NCBI GenBank assembly: GCA_045602655.1
Contig: JAZSBY010000108.1
Coordinates: 1 to 18,715 of the forward strand
Source: Fimenecus sp045602655
GTDB lineage: Bacteria; Bacillota; Clostridia; Oscillospirales; Acutalibacteraceae
Direction of reading: 5' to 3'
DNA length: 18,715 bases
Each line of letters starts with the position of its first letter. Position 1 is the first letter of the stretch. A program made the translations under genes and the position numbers. This document shows, piece by piece, positions 10,736-18,476 of this stretch. The notes beneath the pieces were generated by a model. It was not told the origin of the DNA. It made no database searches and was given only the letters and a program-made list of their open reading frames with translations.

Positions 10736-12014
10736 GTTACAGATTATATCATGGGTAATTAATAAAGGTGATTTTAGTATCATCGAAGATAATCTGTTGA
10801 CCGTTGATTATTTTAAAGGTTATGAAGAAGAATATAATTTCATAACAGACCATTATAAAACATACGGGAATGTTCCTGATAAAGAGTCATTCCTATTTAA
10901 TTTTAGGGACTTTGAATTAGTAGATGTTCAAGAGAGTCCTAAGTATCTTATAGACACCATTCGAGAGCAGTATCTATTTAATAAAGCTGTTCCTGTTGTG
11001 CAAAATATTGCAAAGATGATGCAGACAGATGCAAATGCGGCCGCAGAGTATATGATGCAGGCTGTTAAAGAACTTACTCCAAATTATAAACTTGGTGGAG
11101 TAGATATTATATCTCAAGCAGAACAGAGATTGGAAAGTTATAAAGAGCGTATTAATAATCCTAATGAGTTCTATTTTACAAGCGGATTTCCTGAGCTTGA
11201 TGAGATAATTCACGGCTTTCAAAGAGGAGAAGAATTTGTTGTTATCTTTGCTCGAACTAATCAAGGTAAGACTTGGATATTAGAGAAGATAATTGCACAT
11301 ATTTGGCGACAGGGTGCTAATGTTGGTTACATATCACCTGAAATGGGTCCGAATAGTATAGGATATAGATTTGATACTTTGTTTAAAGGATTTTCTAATC
11401 GAGCATTAGCTTGGGGACAAGAAACAGATTTAGATTTGGAAGAGTATGAAAAGTATATTAAAGAGTTGAAGGAGAATAAGCATCTATTCATGGTTTCAAC
11501 TCCTCTTGATTTTGATAATCGTATTACGATTAGTAAGCTCCGTAACTTTGTTAGGCAGAATAAGTTAGAGGCTTTAGCAATAGACGGTATCACTTATCTT
11601 GCTGATGAACGAGGCAAGCGTAATGATAATAAGACCACATCATTAACGAATATAAGTGAGGATTTAGTATCATTGTCAGTAGAGTTGGGCATACCAATCT
11701 TCGTTGTAGTACAAGCAAATAGAACAGGTGTTATAGATAGTGATAAAGACGGAACACCTGAACTTGATAGTATTAGAGATAGCGATGGTATATCTCATAA
11801 TGCTACAAAGATAATCTCATTAAGACTTAAGGATGAGTATCTTGAGATGGGAGTTAAGAAACAGAGAAACGGAGAAGTTGGTGCGAAATTAAAATATTTA
11901 TGGAACATTAATACTGGTAAGTTTACTTATACGCAGAGTGAAGAAATTGAACCGGCAGATGAGAAAGTCATTCGCAGAGAGCGTAAGAAAAAGAGTGGAA
12001 AGGATATATTCTAA
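10728..12014 (+). CDS. DnaB-like replicative helicase
   Basis: A 428-aa protein. GTG 10728 is chosen because GAGGAG (10712-10717) gives usable spacing and the overlap with the loader is short; TTG 10704 lies upstream of that site. The N-terminal helical domain (about 1-115) matches DnaB-N, followed by a linker and a RecA-type motor: Walker A ARTNQGKT (175-182), SPEMG (203-207, catalytic Glu205), Walker B ALAIDGITYL (282-291), VVVQANR (326-332). The motor unwinds the fork 5'-3' and stimulates the primase encoded next. The C-terminus is very basic (RRERKKKSGKDIF). All core ATPase motifs are intact. Confidence 0.92.
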   Translation: MVELQIISWVINKGDFSIIEDNLLTVDYFKGYEEEYNFITDHYKTYGNVPDKESFLFNFRDFELVDVQESPKYLIDTIREQYLFNKAVPVVQNIAKMMQTDANAAAEYMMQAVKELTPNYKLGGVDIISQAEQRLESYKERINNPNEFYFTSGFPELDEIIHGFQRGEEFVVIFARTNQGKTWILEKIIAHIWRQGANVGYISPEMGPNSIGYRFDTLFKGFSNRALAWGQETDLDLEEYEKYIKELKENKHLFMVSTPLDFDNRITISKLRNFVRQNKLEALAIDGITYLADERGKRNDNKTTSLTNISEDLVSLSVELGIPIFVVVQANRTGVIDSDKDGTPELDSIRDSDGISHNATKIISLRLKDEYLEMGVKKQRNGEVGAKLKYLWNINTGKFTYTQSEEIEPADEKVIRRERKKKSGKDIF

Positions 12015-13069
12015 TGCAGATAGATAATCTTATAATACATACTCCGCTTATTACGATATTATCTACGCTGAAAAGTGAACTTGCTTTAGGCGGCATAAAT
12101 AGATTTGAGAAAATGTTTGATAGTGGTGATGATGTTATGGTGTGTTGCCCATATCATAAAGACGGACAAGAACGCAGACCGAGTGCAGGAATAAGAAAGT
12201 CAGATGGTATGTTTCATTGTCTTGCTTGTGGAGAAACTCATTCGTTACCAGAAGTCATTAGCTATTGTTTTGGCTCTACTGACCCGTTAAGTAGAGTAGG
12301 TTATAAATGGTTAGTAAATAGATTTGTTTCTGTGGAGGTGCAAGAGCGAGATGCAATTAAGCTTGACTTTGGACGCAATAGCTGTGTTGATTTTCATAGT
12401 GCTATTCGTGATAATAATAGCAACGATATTAGTGACAAGCGGGATAGCAACATTATTAATGCAGATAATGTCACATATATTACCGAAGAAGAATTAGACA
12501 AATATCGTTATACACACCCTTATATGTATGAGAGAGGACTTACCGATGATATTATTGATTTATTTGATATTGGCTATGATGTTGATACTGGTAGTATTAC
12601 ATTTCCCATTAAAGATAGCACAGGTAATTGTCTTTTTATTGCTCGTCGTTCCGTGCGTAATAAACGCTTTGATTTGCCTAAGGGTATAGATAAGCCCCTA
12701 TATGGCTTATATGAGACATTTACGCACACATCAGGTGAGAAGTTAGGCAGTTTCCCTATCGTGTACGCTTCCGAGATATATGTTTGTGAGGGATTATTTG
12801 ATTGTTTGAGATTGTGGTGTAATGGTAAAGTAGCCGTAGCTGGGTTTGGTTGCTTATTCAGCGATTATCAAATTAAGCAATTAAAAGAACTTCCCACCCG
12901 TCATTTGATACTTGCATTAGATAATGATGCGTCTGGAATAGAAGGCGCAGATAGAATAAGGAAGTCAGTTAAAAATAAGCTCATAACATCAGTAATAATT
13001 CCTAATAATAAAAAAGATATTGGAGAATTAACTGATGATGAAATACAAAATCTACAAGAGGTATTTTAA
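12014..13069 (+). CDS. DnaG-like primase (zinc-binding and Toprim domains)
   Basis: A 351-aa protein whose ATG overlaps the helicase stop (TAATG). A CHC2-type zinc finger is visible as Cys45-x2-His48 (CPYHKDGQERRPSAG) and Cys69-x2-Cys72 (FHCLACGE). The Toprim catalytic module follows: Glu259 in VCEGLFDCLRLW, Asp303/Asp305 in LALDNDASGIEGADRI, and Asp335 in NKKDIGEL. It makes RNA primers for the polymerase at 15185. It is shorter than bacterial DnaG (near 600 aa), lacking an obvious C-terminal helicase-interaction domain, as is common in phages. The region between (about 120-160) is Asn/Asp-rich and likely flexible. Confidence 0.92.
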   Translation: MQIDNLIIHTPLITILSTLKSELALGGINRFEKMFDSGDDVMVCCPYHKDGQERRPSAGIRKSDGMFHCLACGETHSLPEVISYCFGSTDPLSRVGYKWLVNRFVSVEVQERDAIKLDFGRNSCVDFHSAIRDNNSNDISDKRDSNIINADNVTYITEEELDKYRYTHPYMYERGLTDDIIDLFDIGYDVDTGSITFPIKDSTGNCLFIARRSVRNKRFDLPKGIDKPLYGLYETFTHTSGEKLGSFPIVYASEIYVCEGLFDCLRLWCNGKVAVAGFGCLFSDYQIKQLKELPTRHLILALDNDASGIEGADRIRKSVKNKLITSVIIPNNKKDIGELTDDEIQNLQEVF

Positions 13070-13752
13070 TGAAATATTATATCATGTGTGGCGGAGTTTA
13101 TCATTATTGGAAATATCCCAAACAGTTGTCCATGATTAATGGTGAAACTCTTATTGAGCGAACTGTTAGGCTGTTAAAAGAAAATGGGATAGCTGACGAC
13201 GATATTATGATTTCCGTAAGCAAGCAGTTGAAACATATATTAGATGAACACCCGCATTTTAAGGATTTCAATATTTTCTATTTCAGTAAGGCTAACACTT
13301 ACGATGTAACAGAACCTAATGTATTCACAGGTCTATGGACAGATTGTTTCTCAAAGAGATTAGAGCCTATAACATATCTGTTTGGTGATGTCGTATATTC
13401 TCCTGAAGCTATTAAGACGATTATAAACACCAAAACAGATGATATTGAATTTTTTGCGTCAGCTCCTCCATTTGCATCTAATTATTGCAAAAAATGGGCT
13501 GAGCCTTTTGCATTTAAAGTAGTAGATTTTTGGCATTTAAGAGATGCAAGAATACAGACAGAGCTTTTGCATTATCACGGTGCATTTAAGCGTCAGCCTA
13601 TTGCATGGGAATTTTGGCAAGTCGTTAAAGGCACAAAGATAAATGAAATAGATTATACCAATTACACAGTTATTAATGATTACACTTGCGATATAGATGA
13701 GCCAGCAGACATATATAAATTTGAAGGAGGTTCAGAATGGCTTACTACATGA
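13069..13752 (+). CDS. Sugar-nucleotide-type nucleotidyltransferase (GT-A/NTP_transferase fold)
   Basis: A 227-aa protein whose ATG overlaps the primase stop. The N-terminus MKYYIMCGG...YPKQLSMING is a variant of the NTP-transferase signature: Gly8-Gly9 for nucleotide binding, and Lys18 in YPKQL as the conserved PK. TLIERTVRLLKENGI follows as in MobA/GlmU-type enzymes. LFGDVVYS (104-111, Asp107) is the canonical metal and sugar-phosphate site, and Asp208/Asp210 in CDIDEPAD give the second metal ligand. It probably joins an NTP to a sugar phosphate to make an activated donor. The partner glycosyltransferase starts 16 bases before its stop. Insertion between primase and SSB suggests a link to DNA. 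The substrate is unknown. Confidence 0.72.
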   Translation: MKYYIMCGGVYHYWKYPKQLSMINGETLIERTVRLLKENGIADDDIMISVSKQLKHILDEHPHFKDFNIFYFSKANTYDVTEPNVFTGLWTDCFSKRLEPITYLFGDVVYSPEAIKTIINTKTDDIEFFASAPPFASNYCKKWAEPFAFKVVDFWHLRDARIQTELLHYHGAFKRQPIAWEFWQVVKGTKINEIDYTNYTVINDYTCDIDEPADIYKFEGGSEWLTT

Positions 13753-14423
13753 TACATTGTTGTAATAACAGATTTTGGTATGTTAGAGATTTCTTATTGC
13801 CCTCTATGGTTAAACAAGGAATTAATCCTAATAATATTTTTGTCTATCGAGATAAGAATAATATAGGAAATCTTCGAGCATGGATAGATAGTTGCAACAG
13901 ATTAGTTGAAAAGAGTAAGTCATTAAGTATTGATGGAGTATGGCATTTACAAGATGATGTTGTTATCAGTAAGGACTTTAAAAAGCAAACAGAGCTTTAT
14001 GATAATGGCATAGTATGTGGTTTCACTTGTAGCTATGACGAAGAACCTCAACCCGGTTATTTCAAAGTATATGAGCAGAAGTTTTGGTATAGCTTTCCTT
14101 GCATAAGAATACCCACAAATATTCTTTCAGCGTTTGCAGATTGGGCAAATCATAATCTGTGGCAGAGCAAACATTTCAGCGGAGCAGTCAAGCGTAACAA
14201 GTATGACGATATGATTTTTAAAGAATGGTTATACGAGAACTTCGCTTGTGAAGGAGAATATAATCTCGCTCCTAACATTGTTAATCATATCGATAAGTGG
14301 TTAGGCGGTTCTGTATGTAACTCGCAAAGAGATAAAGACCAAGATACTATGTCTGCATTTTGGGACGATGATGATACGCTAACAGAGCTTAAAAAAGCAC
14401 TTGACGAGCGTAAGAACATTTAG
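13737..14423 (+). CDS. Phage glycosyltransferase, GT-A type
   Basis: A 228-aa protein with a strong AAGGAGG site located inside the preceding gene. Features of a GT-A enzyme: an N-terminal beta strand (AYYMIHCCNNRFWYVRDFLL), a donor-binding acidic motif HLQDDVVI (70-77, Asp73-Asp74) and CGFTCSYDEEPQPGYF (94-109). Further on are the YDDMIFKEWLYE helix (156-167, possible catalytic acid) and PNIVNHIDKWLGG (179-191) with a metal-ligand-type His184. It has no membrane segment, so it acts in the cytoplasm. Translational coupling to the nucleotidyltransferase suggests donor synthesis followed by transfer. DNA-base glycosylation is my preferred role given the location; a cell-surface or protein target is the alternative. 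Its 3' end contains a promoter. Confidence 0.7.
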   Translation: MAYYMIHCCNNRFWYVRDFLLPSMVKQGINPNNIFVYRDKNNIGNLRAWIDSCNRLVEKSKSLSIDGVWHLQDDVVISKDFKKQTELYDNGIVCGFTCSYDEEPQPGYFKVYEQKFWYSFPCIRIPTNILSAFADWANHNLWQSKHFSGAVKRNKYDDMIFKEWLYENFACEGEYNLAPNIVNHIDKWLGGSVCNSQRDKDQDTMSAFWDDDDTLTELKKALDERKNI

Positions 14424-14429
14424 TATAAT
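14401..14429 (+). promoter_or_regulatory. sigma70 promoter for SSB and DNA polymerase
   Basis: TTGACG (14401-14406), 17 bases, TATAAT (14424-14429), inside the last codons of the glycosyltransferase gene. The 16 bases AACATTTAGTATAATG (14415-14430) are identical to 6219-6234 in the main replication promoter, strongly supporting it as real. Start predicted near 14436. Confidence 0.85.
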
Positions 14430-14483
14430 GATTAAGTAGTGATACTACAAAAATATATAGCAGATAGCAGAAAGGAACAGTTT

Positions 14484-15185
14484 ATGGCACGTTTGACAGG
14501 TAAGAACATTGAACAGTATCGAGCTTCAAACACATCAAACAGTCCTAAGGTCGGATACTTCTCTTTGAAGAACGATAAGGACACGGCACGCATCAGACTT
14601 CTTTATAATGGAGCTGAGGACATTGAAGGTTTCACAGTACACAGAGTTAAAGTAGGAGACTATGAAAGACCAGTAAATTGTCTCGCAGAAGATAATGGAC
14701 CTTTGGATGCTTGTCCGTTTTGTGTAGCGAACATCAAGAAGCAGGCAAGAGTGTTTATTCCCGTGTATGATGAAGAGGATAACGCAGTTAAGTTTTGGGA
14801 GAGACCTAATAATTTTTATGGCAAGCTTACAGGTCTTTGTTCAAGATACCCTAACATTGTTTCACAGTTGTTTGAAGTAGAGCGTAGAGGAGAAGCAGGC
14901 TATCAAAAGACAGACTATGACTTTTATCCGATTGGCTCTAAGGACGATAAAACTATTGAAGATTTGTTAGATGATTGCGGTCTTGATGAGATGCCAAAGG
15001 CACTTGGCTCTAAGGTGCTTGATAAGTCGGCAGGTGATATGGACTATTATCTTGAGCATGGAGAATTTCCGCAGTATCAGCGGGAAGATAGTACGCCAGT
15101 TAGAGGTCGTAGTTCTTCATCTAATGATGAAACTCCAAGACGCAGAAACAGAGATGTATCAGCAGGTCGTGGAGATAGGTTCTAA
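14484..15185 (+). CDS. Single-stranded DNA-binding protein, T4 gp32-like
   Basis: A 233-aa protein; ATG 14484 follows GAAAGGA, and an upstream GTG frame is rejected. The OB-fold core carries YFSLKNDKDTARIRLLYNG (25-43), VHRVKVGDYERPVNC (52-66), CPFC (77-80) and PNNFYGKLTGLCSRYPNI. His53-x12-Cys66-x10-Cys77-x2-Cys80 reproduces the zinc ligand spacing of T4 gp32 (His-x12-Cys-x9-Cys-x2-Cys). The C-terminus is a disordered Ser/Arg-rich tail ending GRGDRF; gp32-type tails usually have acidic patches that recruit partners. It coats single-stranded DNA at forks and likely contacts the polymerase encoded next. The start of the polymerase overlaps its stop. Confidence 0.88.
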   Translation: MARLTGKNIEQYRASNTSNSPKVGYFSLKNDKDTARIRLLYNGAEDIEGFTVHRVKVGDYERPVNCLAEDNGPLDACPFCVANIKKQARVFIPVYDEEDNAVKFWERPNNFYGKLTGLCSRYPNIVSQLFEVERRGEAGYQKTDYDFYPIGSKDDKTIEDLLDDCGLDEMPKALGSKVLDKSAGDMDYYLEHGEFPQYQREDSTPVRGRSSSSNDETPRRRNRDVSAGRGDRF

Positions 15186-17497
15186 TGTCACAGTTATCTT
15201 TGTTTGATGACATCAGCAGACCTGGTAAAGAGGTCGCTGTCGCAATAGCAAAGAAGTCTAAGGCAAAGCAAAAGACTGCACCCGCTATCGTAAAAGGTAG
15301 CGGGTTATTAGACAAAATTAATTTTATCCGCAAGTTTGTTGAAGAACATCTTGGAAAGTATAAAGATGATTATATCTGCATACAGGATATAGATATACTC
15401 CGCAAATATGTTGATACTTGTTTAGCAGATGGAAGAATTGCTCTTGATACTGAAACTACTGGCTTGAATGTTTTTAGAGATAAGATAGTCGGGATAAGTT
15501 TGGACTCAAAGAGCAATAAGTCAGCGTATATTCCAATTAATCATGTATCGTATAACTCTATTGAGAACACATTTTCGAGGATAGAAAGTCAGCTTACTAT
15601 TGAAGAAATATTGCCAGAGTTAAAGCGACTTGCAAAAATTAAAGAATGTGATATGTTTAATGCTCCATTCGATAGACGAGTAATCATACATAACTTTGGA
15701 ATTGACTTTCCATGTACTTGGGACAGTTCTATTGGTGCAAGAATTATGGATGAGAATTTGCCACAAGGAGATTATAAACTTAAACCACTTCATGCAAAGT
15801 ATGTTCTTGACGGCAAAGAAGATGAGTTCTCATTTGGAGAGATATTTAATGATGTAGGATTTGATAAAGTTCCTATTGATATTGCTACAATATACGCCGC
15901 ACATGATGCTGATATAACAACAGAATATGGCGATTTTCAGCGTAAGTATATCTATTATGAGCCTGATTGTACTTTTGAAGATAGAAACGGTATGAATGGT
16001 GCATCATGGTGTTTCTTTAATATAGAAATGCCATGTATAGATGCTACTGTTGAAATGGAAGAGAACGGTATAACTCTTGATTTGGACTATCAGAAGAAAT
16101 TGTCAGAGAAGTATAACGCTATGAAGGCAGATGTACTTAACAGATTTTATGCTGAATTAGCTCCGTATGAAGATAAGATAGCAGAGCTTCGACATAGCGG
16201 AGTTAAGATAGATAATCCTATAAATATCAATAGTACAAAACAGTTGGCAGTTTTAATCTATGATGTAATGAAACTTCCAATAGTAGATAAGAAGAAGCCG
16301 AGAGGCACTGGCGAAGAAATTATTGCGAAGTTTGATAATCCGATAACTAATTTACTTCTTGAATACAGAGGTATAGAGAAACTTATTGGCACATACATAG
16401 ATAAGATGCCTGATTGTATTGAAGCTGATGGCAAAGTTCATTGTAGTTTTAATCAGTACGGAGCGAGAACAGGAAGATATAGTTCAAGTAATCCTAATAT
16501 GCAGAATATACCTTCGCATAATAAGGATATTCGTAAGATGTTTACTGCAAGTGAAGGTTGCCTGTTGATGTCAAGCGATTATAGCCAGCAAGAGCCATCA
16601 TGTCTTGCATCGTTCTGCAAAGAGATGGGCTATGACGCGTTGTTTAATGCACGATTTAGGGGAGATGATTTGTATAGTACAGTTGCAAGTGCTATCTTTA
16701 ATCTCCCGTATGAAGTGTGCTGTGAATTTGATAAAGACGGGCATAAGAATCCACCTGAGTATAAAGAGCGTAGGTCTAATGCAAAACCTGTTCTTCTCGG
16801 TATCTTGTATGATAGAGGAGATGAAAGTGTAGCTGAAGATATGCACATTACATTAGCAGGGGCGCAACAACTCAAGCGAAATCTTTACCGTGATTATCCT
16901 GAGATACTTGCGTTTGAAAAAGAGAGCGTTCAGATGGCAATAGATAAAGGGTATGTAACTACTATATGCGGCCGTAAGAGAAGATTGCCTGAGATGATGC
17001 TTGACGAGTATGAGTTTAGATGGATAGACCCGTCAACGCATACTGATATTTTAGGCTTTGACGATGATGCTGTTGCAGAAGTGCCAGATGAGCTTTGTGA
17101 TAAGTATTGGTACAGATTGCAGAAAGCATCCCCAAAAGATAAGCGTAAGATATTTGAAGATGCTAATAAGCGTTACGGTATCTGGATAGTAGATAATGGC
17201 ATGAAGATAACAGAGACCACAAGACAGTGTGTAAATTCTCGTATTCAAGGTAGTGCGGCAGACTTAACAAAGCTTGCCATGATAGAGCTGTTAAAGAATG
17301 AGAAATTAACACAGTTAGGGTTTAAGTTACTTCTTGCTATTCACGATGAGATTATCGGAGAATGTCCAGAAGAGAATGTAGAAGAATGTTCTAAACTATT
17401 GGCAGAAACAATGTCGTATGCCGCAGAAAAGATATTGAAGATGCCGTTTAGTTGCGATGTTGAGATTACAAAAGCATGGTATGGAGAAAGTAAGTGA
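15185..17497 (+). CDS. Family A DNA polymerase with 3'-5' exonuclease
   Basis: A 770-aa replicative polymerase; ATG 15185 overlaps the SSB stop. Residues 3-7, QLSLF, are a consensus beta-clamp-binding motif. Proofreading exonuclease: Asp88/Glu90 (ALDTETTGLN), Asn159/Asp163 (MFNAPFDRRV) and Tyr237/Asp241 (YAAHDADIT). Polymerase motif A is SSDYSQQEP (463-471, Asp465, Glu470), motif B RRSNAKPVLLGILY (529-542; Arg530, Lys534, Leu538, Tyr542) and motif C AIHDEIIGE (718-726, Asp721, Glu722). All catalytic residues are present. Leu538 replaces the Phe of E. coli Pol I position 762. No 5'-3' exonuclease domain is present, so another nuclease must remove primers. Confidence 0.95.
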   Translation: MSQLSLFDDISRPGKEVAVAIAKKSKAKQKTAPAIVKGSGLLDKINFIRKFVEEHLGKYKDDYICIQDIDILRKYVDTCLADGRIALDTETTGLNVFRDKIVGISLDSKSNKSAYIPINHVSYNSIENTFSRIESQLTIEEILPELKRLAKIKECDMFNAPFDRRVIIHNFGIDFPCTWDSSIGARIMDENLPQGDYKLKPLHAKYVLDGKEDEFSFGEIFNDVGFDKVPIDIATIYAAHDADITTEYGDFQRKYIYYEPDCTFEDRNGMNGASWCFFNIEMPCIDATVEMEENGITLDLDYQKKLSEKYNAMKADVLNRFYAELAPYEDKIAELRHSGVKIDNPININSTKQLAVLIYDVMKLPIVDKKKPRGTGEEIIAKFDNPITNLLLEYRGIEKLIGTYIDKMPDCIEADGKVHCSFNQYGARTGRYSSSNPNMQNIPSHNKDIRKMFTASEGCLLMSSDYSQQEPSCLASFCKEMGYDALFNARFRGDDLYSTVASAIFNLPYEVCCEFDKDGHKNPPEYKERRSNAKPVLLGILYDRGDESVAEDMHITLAGAQQLKRNLYRDYPEILAFEKESVQMAIDKGYVTTICGRKRRLPEMMLDEYEFRWIDPSTHTDILGFDDDAVAEVPDELCDKYWYRLQKASPKDKRKIFEDANKRYGIWIVDNGMKITETTRQCVNSRIQGSAADLTKLAMIELLKNEKLTQLGFKLLLAIHDEIIGECPEENVEECSKLLAETMSYAAEKILKMPFSCDVEITKAWYGESK

Positions 17498-18063
17498 TGA
17501 TATATTTAGTTATTGGTCCAAGTTGTTCCGGAAAAACACAATTTGTATCTAATTCTTTTTTGGATAATTCTGATTTAATAAGTTATAAAGATATACTTAA
17601 ACTTACTAAATCAAAAAATAATATACTTATTGGAGATTATACTAAATCAGATAAAGTTAGGGGTACAGATAGAATAAGTAGAAGTCAATTAAAATTAATT
17701 GCTCCTCAAATTATAAAGTTACATAATAACCAAGATGATTTGAATATAGTTGCAGAAGGAATAAATGTGTGTTACCCTTTTGTTATGGATGCGCTTCTTC
17801 CATATAAAGAGAATGTTAAATTAGTTTATATTTATTGTACTAAAGCAATTAGTTTAGATAGGAATATTGCAATTAATAAAAATGCAAATTTGACATGGTT
17901 TAAAAGCGTGTGGACTAAATCACATAACACTTTTCTATCTTATTGTGATAAATATGATAGTTATATTTTAAATACTAATTATGGAATAGATTTTAATACG
18001 ATTAGTTTGTCTAATTCTAATCTAATCAAAGGAAATCCTAATGAGTTTGGAATTTTATTTTAA
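17497..18063 (+). CDS. P-loop kinase of the phage DNA-hypermodification type
   Basis: A 188-aa protein; ATG 17497 overlaps the polymerase TGA and lies 8 bases after GGAGAAAG (an earlier GTG at 17494 is in frame). Walker A is GPSCSGKT (7-14). A conserved block DKVRGTDRISRSQLKLIAPQ follows, then a Walker-B-like VAEGINV. The TD-[LI]-S block together with a compact kinase fold resembles P-loop kinases found in phage loci that build modified thymine bases, where a kinase phosphorylates a hydroxymethyl base in DNA. It is visibly more A+T-rich than the polymerase gene, suggesting separate acquisition. A nucleotide or polynucleotide kinase is the alternative. Confidence 0.62.
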   Translation: MIYLVIGPSCSGKTQFVSNSFLDNSDLISYKDILKLTKSKNNILIGDYTKSDKVRGTDRISRSQLKLIAPQIIKLHNNQDDLNIVAEGINVCYPFVMDALLPYKENVKLVYIYCTKAISLDRNIAINKNANLTWFKSVWTKSHNTFLSYCDKYDSYILNTNYGIDFNTISLSNSNLIKGNPNEFGILF

Positions 18064-18080
18064 TTGTATGAGGTACTTAT

Positions 18081-18476
18081 ATGCAAATAGAATTTTTCAC
18101 TGATGATAGTAACGAAGTAAACGATACTTATTCAAAAAAGATTATGGCTCCACAATATGTTCCTAATTCAGTGTGTCCAAGTATTTCTATGTTGTGTGAT
18201 ACTGAAAAATATAGCCAACTTATTCGAGATATAAAAATGTCTAATGTTACCGAAGAAGAAAAGGCATTTTTGATGAAAGCGGCTTCTCGACACATAGTAT
18301 TTAATTATGCAAAGATTGCCGATTATTATGCTCACGCTACTCCAGAAATGCAAAAACTTATGGAACAATCTGCGTTAGTTATTATTGATATTGATGATGC
18401 TATTGCAAATGGATATGTAGAATTAAGCTCTACTATTAAGCAGATATTAAATGCGGAAGACTTGGGAGAAGACTAA
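18081..18476 (+). CDS. Conserved uncharacterised protein between kinase and glycosyltransferase
   Basis: A 131-aa protein, ATG 18081 with GAGGT upstream. After a variable N-terminus (about 1-30), the region VPNSVCPSISMLCDTEKYSQ, LIRDIKMSNVTEEEKAFLMK, then AASRHIVFNYAKIADYYAHA and MEQSALVIIDIDDAIANGYV is helical and strongly patterned. I recognise the RH.VFNYAKIADYYAHA...MQ.LME.SALVIIDIDDAIANGYV block from other gut phages. It lies between a kinase and a TET-associated-type glycosyltransferase and is tightly linked to the latter (the next ATG follows directly after its stop), so it may belong to the same pathway. No activity can be assigned; no catalytic motif is obvious. Confidence 0.6.
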   Translation: MQIEFFTDDSNEVNDTYSKKIMAPQYVPNSVCPSISMLCDTEKYSQLIRDIKMSNVTEEEKAFLMKAASRHIVFNYAKIADYYAHATPEMQKLMEQSALVIIDIDDAIANGYVELSSTIKQILNAEDLGED

